Source of the DNA: Euptelea pleiosperma
Taxonomy: Eukaryota; Streptophyta; Magnoliopsida; Ranunculales; Eupteleaceae
DNA length: 64,000 nt
NCBI GenBank assembly: GCA_035048495.1
Contig: CM068542.1
Span: forward strand, 41,755,109-41,819,108
Reading direction: 5' to 3'
Numbering within the stretch: position 1 is the stretch's first letter; each line of letters begins with the position of its first letter. The notes beneath the pieces were generated by a model. The model was given only the letters and a program-made list of their open reading frames with translations, was not told the DNA's origin and made no database searches. A program made the position numbers and the translations under genes. Positions 24,698-36,248 of the stretch are shown piece by piece.

Positions 24698-26425
24698 CTA
24701 GAAAGGGCCAACAACATTCCTAGTAACAGCCACAGCAGACAGAGGGTTCTTCATCTCACAGGATAGCTTCAACAGCTCACTGAGATCAACCGGGTTCTCC
24801 TGGTCCTGGACCCACTTGAAATGCTGCACCAACTTAGCAACCCACAAGTTAACAGTCACCAGCCCAAGATTCTTCCCAGGGCACACCCTACGCCCAGCCC
24901 CGAACGGTGCAAGCCTGAGATCATTACCCCTCACGTCTACGTTAGCACCACCGGCGCTCTCTAAGAACCTCTCGGGCTTAAACACCAACGGCTCATCCCA
25001 CACCTTCGAATCATGGGTGATAGCCCACATGTTGACCATGGCAGTAGTGTTGGCGGGAATGAGCATGCCGTTGCTGAGCTGGACGTCTGATGTGGACAAT
25101 CGGGCCCACGACAAGAGGGGACCGGGAGGATGAACCCGAAGAGTCTCCTTCACTACGGCTTGAAGGTAGGGTAGGTTTCCAACGTCTGCGTCCGTAACGC
25201 TCGTGCTACCTAGAACGAGGTCGAGCTCGTTTTGAAGCTTGGCTTGTACGTCCGGGTTCAATACCAACTCGGCCATGACCCACTCAGTTAAAAGCGCTGT
25301 TGTATCGGTACCACGGAAAATCATCTCCTGTAAAGAAGAAATGAAGACAAACTCAGTAAACTCGATAAAATAAACCGATTCAAACAAACTAATAATAATA
25401 ATAATAATAATAAAAACGAACGATTAGAGACAAACCCATAAAACAGCGACCATGTCGTCCTCTACTAGCTTTTCTTCACCATCGAGAGAGAGCAGAACAT
25501 CAACGAAATCAGCATTATCAGAGACTTTACCAGAACCATTGAGTCGGTGTTCTTCAATGATACCTCGAACGAGCTTCCTGACACGAGGAACAAGAGCAGA
25601 AGAACGTTCCTTGATGCTAAAAGGGTCATAAAAATAGCTCAGCCATGGAAGATAATCAGAAAAGTTAAAAGCACCCAAGAGCTCGAAACCTTCTTTAACC
25701 ATCTCCCGAAGCTCCCTCACCTCCTCGCTATCTTGCGCCACGTCGTACCTCTTACCAAATACACTACCCATTATGTTGTTCAGAGCAGCTGCTTGGAGGT
25801 GCTTCCTCAACCCCACCACCCCATGTAAGGTCTGTTCCTCGGCTATGCCACTCAACATAGCGGTGCAGTCAAGCTGACGCCCCACTTCGTGAGCTGCGAT
25901 GCGCTTGGGTGCGAAGAGGTGGGATGAAGCAATCCTCCTAAGAAGTCGCCAGTATGTACCATTAGGGGCGAACCCAATGGCTCGACTGAACATAAGCTTC
26001 TTCGCCGACTCTTTAATGGGACGGTCAGCAAAGTGAGTAGAGGTCAAGATCTCCCGAGCCGTGTGTGGGTCAGAAGCGACGACAACGGGGGTGGAACCAA
26101 GACTGAAAGCCATAAGCTGGGTGGCAGCTCTGCTTGAAGCCATGGTGGCTAGGGTACGATGAGCTAAACCACGGCTCAAGGTGTATAAGCTACCGAACAC
26201 AGGAAGACCACGAGGTCCCGGAATGGAAACACGACCTCTATTGTTCCTTCCGTTTTTCCAAGCGATTCCACCAACGGCAAAAGCCCAGGTTAGAAGCCCA
26301 ACAGCAACAAAAGCGATAAAAAGGGAGATTAAAACGAAACCATCAAACATATTTTCAGTTCCAACAAAGGCTGGGAGTGTAAGCACCCACCAGCTTGTAT
26401 CTTTAGAAATCAAACCCAGCTCCAT
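24698..26425 (-). CDS. CYP78A: Cytochrome P450, CYP78A subfamily
   Basis: Two exons, 26425-25436 and 25327-24698, with a 108-bp GT-AG intron (25435-25328), give 539 residues, the usual CYP78A length. The ATG at 26425 opens [13 protein letters not shown], typical of the subfamily. A membrane anchor spans about 28-55 and a proline hinge [11 protein letters not shown] about 68-78. The intron falls after VAVLW, directly before [10 protein letters not shown], whose I-helix oxygen-binding motif is at 335-340. K-helix ETLR is at 391-394, PERF at 448-451, and the haem loop [11 protein letters not shown] at 471-481 with Cys479 as ligand. All key residues are present. CYP78A enzymes (KLUH, PLASTOCHRON1, EOD3) are ER monooxygenases that control organ and seed size through a mobile signal of unknown structure; substrate is unknown. 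Member identity within CYP78A is not resolved. Confidence 0.97.
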
Positions 26426-26520
26426 TTTAGAGACAGAGAGAGAATGGAGAAAGGAGAGAGAGTGATAATACTGAGGAGGAAGTTGTGGACGGCTGTGAGT
26501 CCGAATGGAGGGTAGGGGGT

Positions 26521-26530
26521 TGTTTAAATA
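26521..26530 (-). promoter_or_regulatory. TATA box of the CYP78A gene
   Basis: On the minus strand TATTTAAACA lies about 96-105 bp upstream of the ATG, and the region between is CT-rich (GA-rich on the plus strand), as in many plant 5' leaders. A G-run sits just upstream. Confidence 0.6.
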
Positions 26531-27044
26531 GGCGGGGGGGGGGTTGCGTCGGTTAGGACTTTGGAGGGAAAAATCAGAGAGATTCGGGGGCAGAGAGGCA
26601 GAATATTTTGTAATAAGAATAGGGTAGCTTCACGTGGGGGAGGAGGGAAAGAGTTTTGCTAGGGTGTGAGAATTGGTGCGTTTTTTTAATTAGGGCTGCA
26701 TGCGAAAGCAGCATCCAACGAGGCCAGTCTTGAGAGCGGCAAGGGAGGGTGAGAGGTGTGTGAGTTGGTGGAAGGTTGGAGGAACGCTTGCTGCTCAAGT
26801 AACGCATTGAGACCTGTGACGGTTTGAATGTAAGAGAGAGAGTGAGTAATTACCTTCCCAAAAAAAAAAAATTTGAGAGAGAAAGCAATTAAGTTTATTA
26901 ATTATAATTTAAAGAGGGAGATGGTTGGACGGCTGGACAGGGAGGGGACCTACCTACGAAATAGTTCCAGTACAGAATGCCTATGTATGGAAGGTTCTAT
27001 AAAAATATAAGAAGTTATTGTGTGATGACAAATTCTTATCAGAA

Positions 27045-27345
27045 CTTTGCTGACGGCCAACAATATGAGCCACGTGGCACACTCTTAGAAGATACTTACC
27101 TTATTGATGTTTGGCGGCTTTGGCCCACCCCTAAATGGAAGTACATAAATTAGCATTTCTAAGCGTTGGATTGGAGTTGCATGTTTTCATGGGTTTTGAT
27201 TTTTAACCGTGCAATTTGAGCATTATTGACCATTTTATTTTTGGGTACAAAGATCCAAAGGTTTGGCCAAAAATCCATACTGTCAGTGTCCTCTAAGAGT
27301 ATGCCACGTGGCTCATATTGTGGGCGGTAAGCGGCACGTAGCAGT
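27045..27345. mobile_element. Foldback MITE with two G-boxes, upstream of CYP78A
   Basis: ACAATATGAGCCACGTGGCA on the left and GCCACGTGGCTCATATTGTG on the right. CACGTG at 27071-27076 and 27305-27310, about 650-880 bp upstream of the CYP78A ATG. The core appears as TTATTGATGTTTGGCGG and, reversed, CCAAAAATCCATACTGTCAG. Ends degenerate. Confidence 0.8.
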
Positions 27346-27654
27346 GTGTCCCATTAATTATAAACCCTGATTGGTTGAGAAATCCCGTGCACTTTGATTA
27401 CAAAAAAGTAAATTAAAACAAGTGATGGAAATCCCCTTAGTTTTTATTTTTTATTTTTTTATACCCAAGTAATAAAATTTGAAGGTCATGACATATTACG
27501 TGCAATATGGTCAGTAATAAAATTTATAAAATGCGGATGCATTTTATAATTGCACTACAACCAAGAGCACCTAACGTATCCAAATGTTGGATCCCTAAGC
27601 TCCAATTATGAATGTATGGCTTGTTGTTACAAATGTGTGTGTGCTTGTGTATTA

Positions 27655-27720
27655 ATTAGGTCCGAATCTGTTACAACGGCCGTTATTTTCCTTATAACGG
27701 CCATTTTTTAAACCTTGGTA
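27655..27720. mobile_element. Fragment of TTATAACGG element
   Basis: GTTACAACGGCCGTTATTTT and TTATAACGGCCATTTTTTAAACC, matching the end of the element at 12328 in the opposite orientation. Confidence 0.55.
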
Positions 27721-28249
27721 TAAACTACTAAGTTAATTATCAAATAATCTACACCTTTTAATCATTAAAACTTGATTTGATACTTAATTTTTCGAGCATA
27801 AAATCCTAAAGCATATTTAAAAATACTGCAATTTGTTGGAACATAGCTAGAAAACCCTACGAAGACATAAAAACATAGCTACGAAACCCTAATTAACCGT
27901 GCAATCTCGATTAAGGGATCATAAGTAGTGTAGCATAGCTGTAGTCAAACCCTATAAAGAAAATTACACAAATTAAACTTAATTAAGAGACAGATCTTAG
28001 TACAACTTAAAAGTAAGTGCCACTTGCCTACCCCCAAACCTACAAAAAAAAAAAAAAAAATTAAGTGCCCTTTAAAAAAACATTGTTAAACTTGCCCACA
28101 TGAGCTTGAACTTGATTAAAAACAATTAGTATATCGCTTCGATGTTTTGTGGAAGGTCACGACACGACACGTGTATATCATAAATATAATTTCATCTTTC
28201 TGTGAGCTTATATTATGGCCTAAGTTAGTGGGGGTAGATTGCTTTTGAG

Positions 28250-28510
28250 GAGAAGAATTAACCAGTTCATGAAACACTATTTTAGGATCCCAAGTCATAA
28301 AACACCATTTTTAAATTATGATCATTTACTTCAAGAAGAATTAACCAGTTCCATGACATGTATTATTCACATTAGGTCGAATAATTAACCAGTTCCGTGA
28401 CAAAGTCGCCGTTCATACGGGTCGACGAATTAACCAGTTCGATGACAAGTACCGTTCACACCGGGTCGAAGAATTAACCAGTTCAATCAAGTACTGTTCA
28501 CACTAGGTCA
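28250..28510. repeat. Minisatellite, ~46-bp unit
   Basis: GAATTAACCAGTTC recurs at about 28254, 28337, 28384, 28428 and 28471. Full units also share ATGACA and a GTTCACACYRGGTCGA tail. About four units, imperfect. Confidence 0.8.
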
Positions 28511-28519
28511 TTGTTCCCA

Positions 28520-30110
28520 TAAAAAATGGGGCAGGATCCATCAAGTATACAATGTATTGCGTGTTAACGGGAGAACATTGCATCTAACTGTGTTAATTTT
28601 CTGAATGATTCAGTCATGGGCCTAAATATCCGGGTCCTAGCCTAGGGTAGGCCAAATTGCTACTAAAGCCCAAACCATTGTCAGCTCAACATGGAAGCCC
28701 GCAGGGTAGGTTCTTAATCAATTGGGCTTGGGCTTGGGCTTGTATGCCCAGGTCTGGTCTGGACTTATAGGGTCAGACTAGGTCCCAGGCCTGATAGAAG
28801 CCTACTAGGCTCTACCGAAGCCTGCGCTTGACCTGAGTTTGATCCCAAGCCCGACAACTAATTAGTACATTTGGGTTTATTTAACTTCTCGCTTTACTCA
28901 TAGAACTAATTATGGACATTATGTTGGACAATCCAACCGCACTACGAGTTGTTTGCATTGCGGAAACCATCTTCACAAACAATCCGTCCATCTCAACCAT
29001 TCTAACCTCACGAAAAATTGTCTTGAATTCGAAAAATCCAGACCATCTGATTAAACTATTATTTTAGGTCTATGGTAAATAATGTCGAAATAGACTAATT
29101 TTTCTTGTGATGACTATCATCATGGCAAGGACAACTCAATGTATGGTTGGATTGTCCAGCATGATCTCGATGTGGACCCAACCACCAGGTGTAAGAAATG
29201 AGCTTATCTCTAGGTAGACTCTGTAATAAGAGCCTAATAGGCCAATCTTGTCAGGCCTGACCCAGTCAGATGAGTTATTGGGCTCTAAAATCAAGCCCAT
29301 TGGACTTATTAATGCAATTCAAGCCCAGCTTATGATATGGCGGGCCTAATAGCCCATCAGGCAGCCCAGGCCATTAACAATCGTACCGCAAAGTAAGGTT
29401 GACCTGTTGACAATCATAGTGATTGTAACACTACTCGGTCCCACTCAGCAATTCTCATAGGTAAATTATTTTAATTAATTGGATGACCGTCCGTACTTTG
29501 CACAGATAAGAAAAAATGTGGCTAATCATAGATCAAGATTTTAACGACCTAAAAAGGAACACTTTGCCTTTAATTAACCAAATGATCTAATTCGAGATTT
29601 CAAAAGAGCAGTATACCGGAAAAAGGAAATGGTCCCGCAAGGTCAATATTGATCAATCTTAGGTCTAGTTAGGTTTCTGACTGTAAGAGATTCAGACCTA
29701 AGCGAAGCCCAAAAAATAATACTAAGGGCCCAGGACATTAATTTAGAATTGGGCCTAAGCTTTACTTTAAATAAAAGCCGAATTCAAAATTGGCCCAATT
29801 AGTTAGTAGGCCTTAAAAGCAAGCCCAACCCTTTAATAGACCGAGCCTAAAATCATATTGGGCCAACCTCCTGGCCGCCATCAACACCACTTGCAATTGG
29901 CCGCTGCTTTGTAAGATCTTGCACCAACGGCCCTAATCGTCTTGCTTTTAATTAACCAAAAATAAGAGAAACACATGGTAGGGGTTTCTACCATCATTTA
30001 ATGGACCCCACATGGAAGATCTACCATATTAAAATCAACCAAACCGTGATAATAGTCGTTCGATGCACAATGACTATGCTCGATATAAATCGGTTCAGTT
30101 GAGTTGGGTT
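28520..30110. other. Intergenic, no gene; GGGCTT-rich transposon-like DNA
   Basis: Contains (GGGCTT)n near 28724-28742 and many GGCCTAATAGCCC-type palindromic phrases to about 29400 and again at 29690-29880. This resembles a decayed TIR element; boundaries not found. No coding signature. Confidence 0.4.
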
Positions 30111-30164
30111 ATTCGGTTGACCCGATTTATTACCACACACTACGTTCCTACTGCTGTAGCAATG

Positions 30165-30450
30165 CATGTGCACCGTATACATGGCATACTCTTAGAGACC
30201 ACTGGACATATAGATGTTTGGCCATCCCTAGTTGAACCTACGTACCAAAATTCATCCAAATTAGTAATTTCTATCTGTTGGATTAGAGTCTTTTTCATAG
30301 TTTATTTCTAACAGTATTTGGGGTACTCAGATTCTAAGGTTAGAAATCACTAATGAGGCTGATTTTTATTACTTTTCTCCATCTAGAGATGGGCCAAACA
30401 TCCATACCTGTAGCCTCTAATAATATGCCATGTGGCTCACATTGTAGGTC
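30165..30450. mobile_element. Foldback MITE, degenerate G-box type
   Basis: Left core ACATATAGATGTTTGGCCAT, right GGGCCAAACATCCATACCTG, with ATGCCATGTGGCTCACATTG in place of the G-box. Arms about 110 bp. Confidence 0.75.
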
Positions 30451-30491
30451 CGTCATCAACTTTGATGATGAACACCGTCATTAAAATTTTC

Positions 30492-30846
30492 AAGTAACAC
30501 CTGCATAGTCATGTAAGCCTTGACCGCTCACAATATGAGTTACGTAGCACATGTTCAGAGCACGCTGACCATATGGATGTTTGTCCAATCCCTTGGTGGA
30601 CCTACAAACCAAAAACCAGTCTGATTAGTGATTTCGAACCTTTCAATCTTGTACCCCAAATAATGCTCAAATTCCCATGATTTAGATCAACCCATGAAAA
30701 TGACTCTAATCCAATGCTTAGATATCACTGATATGGTTGTTTTTGGGGTTGTAGGTCCAACTAGGGATTGGTCAAACATCCATATGACTGTCCTCTAAAA
30801 AGGTGCCACAGTGGCTCACAATGTGACCATCATGCAAGTTTTACTC
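30492..30846. mobile_element. Foldback MITE, type B termini
   Basis: Right end CATGCAAGTTTTACTC; left end AAGTAACACCTGCATAG is a degenerate match to the GAGTAAAACTTG-type end. Core GACCATATGGATGTTTGTCC. G-box positions are mutated (TTACGTAG, CCACAGTGG). Target duplication not clean. Confidence 0.7.
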
Positions 30847-31335
30847 AATTTTATCTAGGGTTTTAGAGTTCAGGTTCCTTGGGGCTCAATAGATGTTTTC
30901 ACAGTGGAGTTGAAATGTTAAAATATTAAACGACCAAAGCACGCCCATAAAGTAAAAAATTAAAAAAATAAAAAAATGCAAGAAACAATGTTTATAAATT
31001 TATAGAATTTAAGGGTCATATTAGGAATAAAGATTATTTGATTTCTTTTTTAATAAAAGAAGCATTGAATGAACTGCACCTGATATATGCCTTTAACACT
31101 AAAAGACCAAAATATTACTGTCAAGTGAAAAAAATAAACAAAATTAAAGAAGGAAAAGAAGACATTGTAGGAATTATGGGGTTTGTGTTGTAAAAGCCAT
31201 AACCCCCTTCCTTGGTTAATAAGTAGAATATAGATTATTTGGATACAAAAGTCCTAACACTTGAAATCCCTAATAAGGCTGATTGTTGGTTTGTAGGTCC
31301 ACCTAGGGACTAGCCAAACATCTGTACAGTCAGCC

Positions 31336-31731
31336 GAGTAAAACTTCTATCACATTTTCTGACAAATGCTTCTATCACAATGCAAATCATAGGCCACGTG
31401 GCACACTCTTAGAGGATGCTGAGCATACGGATGTTTGGCTAGTCCCTCGGTGGACCTATAAACCAAAAATCAGCCTGATTAATGATTTACAACCTTTGGA
31501 TCTTTGCACCCAAATAATGCTCAAATTCTTACCATTAAAATCAACCCATGAAAATAACTTCAATCGAATCGCTAAGAAATCACTAATCAAACTGATTTTT
31601 GGTTTAGAGGTCCACTGAGGGACTGGCCAAACATCCATACTGCCAGCATCCACTAAGAGAGTGTCACATGGCTTGTGTGTTTGCATTGTGACAGAAGCAT
31701 ATGTCAGACGATTGTGATAGAAGTTTTACTC
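31336..31731. mobile_element. Composite foldback MITE (type C-like ends, G-box core)
   Basis: Ends GAGTAAAACTTCTATCAC / GTGATAGAAGTTTTACTC with an approximate 9-bp duplication CAGTCAGCC / CGGTCAGTC (7 of 9). The interior is the G-box arm set (GCCACGTGGCACACTCTTAG; right arm GTCACATGGC). It sits in the remaining arm of another foldback copy (about 31255-31330). Confidence 0.8.
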
Positions 31732-31743
31732 CGGTCAGTCTAA

Positions 31744-32383
31744 GGGCCCGTTTGGCAAACCAATGAAAGCAAAAAGTAACTTCTAAATTAAGCTGTTGAA
31801 TTTAAAAGTTGCCATCTGTAAGCAAAAGTTTGTTTGGTGAAACACCGACTTATAAGTGAAAAAGTTAGTTTGGCATGAATTAAGTCAAAAAGTCATTTTT
31901 TATAATTTTATATACATATTATATTATAATAAACCATTAGTAAAGATCATAAACCAATATTATATATGTTATTTTTTTAATTATAAATGGTCAATAATAA
32001 ACGACGCACCATGTGACTCATTTTATGGGTAATTATTTTTTCAAAAAAGAGATAGTCTACCAACCTACTCCTAAACAAACCATCATTGCTTTTTCCACTT
32101 CATGAGATGTTTTATATCTACACTTCATAATCGAGTTTACAGGTGTAAAATAGGCATTTGAAAATATTCACTTAATATTGAAAGCGTTGGTTTCACAATT
32201 TATTTTTTGACCTTTGCTTCCACCGGAAGCGAAGCAAGAAGCAAATTTTTTTGCTTCCACAAAAAGTAAGTTTTTGACTTTTAAGAAGCAATTCTAAAAT
32301 GGATACCCAAACAAACTTTTCAACTTTTTTTGCTTTTGGAAGCAAAAAAAAAGTAACTTATTTCGGTGTTGCCAAACGGGCCC
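31744..32383. mobile_element. PIF/Harbinger-like MITE (640 bp)
   Basis: Ends GGGCCCGTTTGGCAA and (reversed) GGGCCCGTTTGGCAAC with target duplication TAA (31741-31743, 32384-32386). AT-rich interior with AAGCAAAAAGTAACTT-type subterminal motifs. It inserted into the terminus of a type B foldback MITE, whose remainder resumes at 32387. Confidence 0.88.
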
Positions 32384-32386
32384 TAA

Positions 32387-32602
32387 GTAAAACTTTGATG
32401 ACAGGGGACCCACAATATGAGCCACGTGGAATACTCTTAGAGGATGCTGACCCAAATCCTAGGTGGACTTAAAAACCAAAAATCATCATGATTAGTGATT
32501 TCTAGGCATTGGATTGGAGTTATTTTCATGGGTCGATCTTACTCGTGGGAATTTGATCATTATTAACCATTATTTGGGGTACGGAGATCAAAAGGTTTGA
32601 TA
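32387..32602. mobile_element. Left part of a type B G-box MITE, truncated
   Basis: GTAAAACTTTGATGACAGGG and TGAGCCACGTGGAATACTC, then the CAAAAATCATCATGATTAGTG block. The right arm is lost where the TTAAACGG element begins. Confidence 0.75.
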
Positions 32603-32900
32603 TCAAGGTTTAAAGGAGGCCGTTTTAACAGCATAACGGACTGGGGGCGTTACCGTTAAAATGGAAAAAAAACAGCCAGTGGCAAAAATGAAAAAAAATA
32701 GATTTTAACGAAATTTATCGAAGTTAACAGGCCATTTTTTTCCACAAAACTTTCCAGAATTTAACGGCTGTTAAAACGATTTTAACGGCCGTTACAACAG
32801 GAAAAAAAAGACCGTTAAATTCAAAGCATCAAAAATAGTTTTAACAATTTTTATGCTAACGGGCTTGGTGCGTTACCGTTTAAACGGCCGTTTTTAAAAT
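32603..32900 (-). mobile_element. TTAAACGG element, inverted copy
   Basis: Starts AAGGTTTAAAGGAGGCCGTT and ends CGTTTAAACGGCCGTTTTTA, the reverse order of the copies at 33849-35104. Internally shortened. Confidence 0.75.
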
Positions 32901-33257
32901 GGGGTCCGGCTCCTGTTACCACCCTAAAATGACAGGCTCCGGTTACAGGACACGTGGCACACTCTTAGAGGACTCTGACCGTATGGATGTTTGGCCAATC
33001 TCTAGGTGCACCTACAAACCAAAAATCAATCTGATTAGTGAGTTCTAGGCGTTGGATCTTTGTACCTCAAATACTACTCAAATTCCCACAATTGATTAAC
33101 CCATGAAAATAAGTCTAATCCAACACCTATAAATCACTAATCAGGTTGATTTTTGGTTTGTTGGTCCACTTAGGGATTGGCCATACGGTCATAGTCCTCT
33201 AAGAGTGTTTCACGTGGCTCATAATGTGTCTTGTAACCGGAGCCTGTCATTTTAGGG

Positions 33258-33807
33258 GAATAAAACTTTGATGACAAGGCCGATGACAGGGGCACAATAC
33301 CAGCAACGTGGAACACTCATAGAAGACTCTGACCGTATGGATGTTTGTCCATTCATTAGGTGGACCTACAAACCAAAAATCAGCCCCATTAGTGATTTCT
33401 AGGCGTTGGATTGGAATTGTTTTCATGGGTTGATTTTAACTGTGGGAAATTTGAGCATTATTGACCATTATTTGAGGTACAAAGATCCAAAGGTTTGAAA
33501 TCACAAATCAAGCTGACGTTTTTGTTTGTAGGTCCATATAGGGATTGGAAAAACATCCATACGGTCAGAGTCCTCTAAGAGTATGACATATGGCTCCTAT
33601 TGCACCCTGTCATCAAAGTCTTGAGTAAAACTTCTATTACACGAAATTGTAAATCACACAATCACAAGCCAATAAGTTCTCGGCATGTACACAGGTGCTT
33701 TCGTAACCTCCCCATGTGCTTTTTTTAGGTGTACGTGCCGAGAACTCATTGGCTGTGTTTGTGTGATTTGCAGTCTGTGACAGAAGTTTTACTCCAAAGT
33801 CTTACTC
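33258..33807. mobile_element. Type B MITE nested in the type A copy
   Basis: Begins GAATAAAACTTTGATGAC, ends ATCAAAGTCTTACTC (with an insertion). Perfect 9-bp target duplication ATTTTAGGG at 33249-33257 and 33808-33816. Its interior has the GACCGTATGGATGTTTGTCC core and the AAAATCAGCCCCATTAGTG block, the same arms as type A, but different termini. Confidence 0.92.
33623..33794. mobile_element. Type C MITE nested in the type B terminus (172 bp)
   Basis: GAGTAAAACTTCTATTACAC ... GTGACAGAAGTTTTACTC. Perfect 9-bp target duplication CAAAGTCTT (33614-33622, 33795-33803), which interrupts the type B inverted repeat. This makes three nesting levels. Confidence 0.94.
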
Positions 33808-33848
33808 ATTTTAGGGCCGTAATGGAGCCTGAGCCTTTAAAGTTTAAA

Positions 33849-35104
33849 CCATGGTTTTAAAAACGGCCGTTTAAACGGTTTTAACGGCCATTTAAACGGT
33901 AACGCCCCGAGCCTGGTTCCGTTAAAACCGTTTAAACACGTTTTATTGGTTTTGAAAAAAACAGCCGTTTTTTATTTTTTTGTTTTAACGGCCGTTAAAA
34001 TCGTTTAAACAGCCGTTTAATTCTGAAAATTTTGTGAAAAAAAAAAACCGTTAAATCCATTAAAATTCGTTTAATTTCCGTTAAAATTCATTAAATTCCG
34101 TTTTTTTTTTTTAAATTTCAAAATTTGAATTTCAGCGCCATTTTGTCCGCTTTTTTGGTTAAAATCCATTAAAACCCGTTAAATTCTATTTTTTTTCCAT
34201 TTTTGCCCCTGGCCGTTTCAATCCGTTTTAACAGTAACGCCCCCAGTCCATTTAACCGTTAAAACGGCCTCCTTTAAACCTTGGTTTTAAAAACAGCCGT
34301 TTAAACGGTAACGCCCCAAGCCTGTTTCCGTTAAAACAGTTTAAACACGTTTTATCAGTTTTGAAAAAAACGGCCGTTTTTTTGTTTTAACGGCCGTTAA
34401 AATCGTTTAAACAGCCGTTTAATTCTGAAAATTTTGTGAAAAAAACAGCCGTTAAATCTGTTTAATTCCGTTAAATTCCGCTTTTTTTTTTCCTTTAATT
34501 TTCAAATTTCAAAATTTGAATTTCAGCGCCATTTTTTCCGTTAAAATCGTTAAATTCCATTTTTTTCCATTTTGTTTTCATTTTTACCCCTGGCTGTTTC
34601 AATCCGTTTTAACCGTTTAAACGGTAACGCCCCCAGTCCGTTTAACCGATAAAACGGCCTCCTTTAAACCTCGATTTTAAAAACGGCCGTTTAAACGGTT
34701 TAAACGGTAACGCCCCATGCCCGTTTCTGTTTAAACCCGTTTTATCGGTTAACGGCCGTTAAAATCGTTTAAACGGCCGTTAAAATCGTTTAAACAGCCG
34801 TTTAATTTCGAAAAATTTTGTGAAAAAAACGGCCGTTAAAACCGTTTAATTCCGTTAAAATCAATTAAATTCCGTTTTTTTTTTTAATTTTCAAATTTCA
34901 AAATTTGAATTTCAGTGCCACTTTTTCCATTCTTTTTTCTGTTAAAATTCATTAAAATCGTTAAAACCGTTAAAATCCGTTTAATTCCATTTTTTCCCAA
35001 TTTTTTTCCATTTTTGCCCCTGACTGTTTCAATCCGTTTTAACGGCCGTTTAATAGGTAACGCCCCAAGTCCGTTTAACCGTTAAAACGGCTCCTTTAAA
35101 CCTT
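33849..35104 (+). repeat. Three head-to-tail TTAAACGG-rich palindromic elements
   Basis: Units at about 33849-34285, 34283-34672 and 34670-35104. Each begins GGTTTTAAAAACGGCCGTTT or a close variant and ends ACGGCCTCCTTTAAACCT, so the end of one abuts the start of the next. Shared interior landmarks: GTTTAAACACGTTTTAT (units 1 and 2), AATTTTGTGAAAAAAA, AAATTTGAATTTCAGCGCCA, GCCCCTGGCCGTTTCAATCC. Saturated with AAACGG/CCGTTT. No coding capacity. Confidence 0.85.
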
Positions 35105-35335
35105 GGTTTAAACCACGTTTGAAGGTCCAGAATCCAGATTGGTAAAACATCCATGTGGGCTGTCATTGGCCTCGATAACAGTTGATTCCGCTGTCATCAA
35201 AGTTTTACTCGTCAGGGTACTCGACTCGGATGGATAAAATTTTGATGACGGTGCTCGTTGACGACAGCCCATGACAGCCACAAGCTCTCGGCATGTACTC
35301 TAGTGCTTTTTGCTGACTTAAAAAAGAAGGAAAAA

Positions 35336-35717
35336 GATGTAACAAGGTATGCCTGAACTGTTCATTTGCTGAAGCGGCATTTTTGGTAGTCACGGCTGCT
35401 ATCTGGGCCCACTGACCGCTTGGATGTTTATCCCACCCCTTAGTGGATATACATACCAAACATCACCTTGATTGGTAATTTATAACCATTAGATTTTAAC
35501 ACTTTTTAGCAAAATTTAAGTTGTTCTTATAGCCATTGAATACAACCATTTTTTGAGCACTACAACCAACGGTTAAAAATCAAGCTGATTTTTGTATAAA
35601 TGTCTGTTAAAGGGTGCGTTAAACATCCATGCGGTCAGTGGGCCCAGATGGCAGTGGTGACTACCAAAAATGCCACTTCTGCAAATGAAAAGATCTTAGG
35701 TATAGCTTGTTACATCA
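35336..35717. mobile_element. Foldback MITE, type D (copy 1)
   Basis: Ends GATGTAACAAGGTATGCC and (reversed) GATGTAACAAGCTATACC. Arms GCATTTTTGGTAGTCAC, then GGGCCCACTGACCGCTTGGA and ATGTTTATCCCACCCC, then TACATACCAAACATCACCTTGATTGG-like block (split here for length). No G-box, but the GACCGCWTGGATGTTT core is the same as in types A and B. Confidence 0.82.
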
Positions 35718-35736
35718 CAACCCAAAAAAAAGAAGG

Positions 35737-36120
35737 AAAAAATGCAACATGGTATATGCCTGAAACTGTTTCATTTGTGGAAGCGGTATTTTTGGTAGTC
35801 ACCGCTGCCATCTGGACCACGGACCGCACGGATGTTTATCCCACCCCTTGGTGGATATACATACCAAAAATCAGCTTGATTGGTAATCTATAACCATTAG
35901 ATTTTAACATTTTAGTACTTTTTAAGGCATTCTTATAGTTGTTGAATGCAACCATTTTTTGAGTACTAAAACCAACGGTTATAAATTATTAAACAAGCTG
36001 ATTTTTCGTATGAATGTCTATTAAGGGGTGGGCTAAACATCCATGCCGTCACTGGCCCAGATGGCAGTGGTGACTACCAAAAATGCCGCTCCCGCAAACG
36101 AAAAGATCTCAAGTAAGAAA
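35737..36120. mobile_element. Foldback MITE, type D (copy 2)
   Basis: Direct repeat of copy 1: GGTATTTTTGGTAGTCACCG, GACCGCACGGATGTTTATCC, right arm GCAGTGGTGACTACCAAAAA. The two copies stand in tandem just upstream of the F-box gene. Confidence 0.82.
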
Positions 36121-36248
36121 TCTAAAAAAACACTCACTTAGGTACGTGTTTGATCAGACCGAGTGGGTTCGCCCGTAAAAATCCACGTGCCGAGAAGTCT
36201 TTGATTGTCATCGGCGCCAATGAGTCCACTGTCATCAAAGTTTTACTC

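Larger units (their letters stand above)
32902..33835. mobile_element. Type A G-box MITE interrupted by nested MITEs
   Basis: Left end GGGTCCGGCTCCTGTTACC; right end, resuming at 33808 after the insertions, reads GGCCGTAATGGAGCCTGAGC. Imperfect target duplication TTTAAAATG / TTTAAAGTT. Its own sequence is about 32902-33257 plus 33817-33835. Confidence 0.85.

Noticed and set aside
28724..28742. (GGGCTT)n as telomere-like repeat
   Set aside because: The plant telomere unit is TTTAGGG; this differs and has only about three units.
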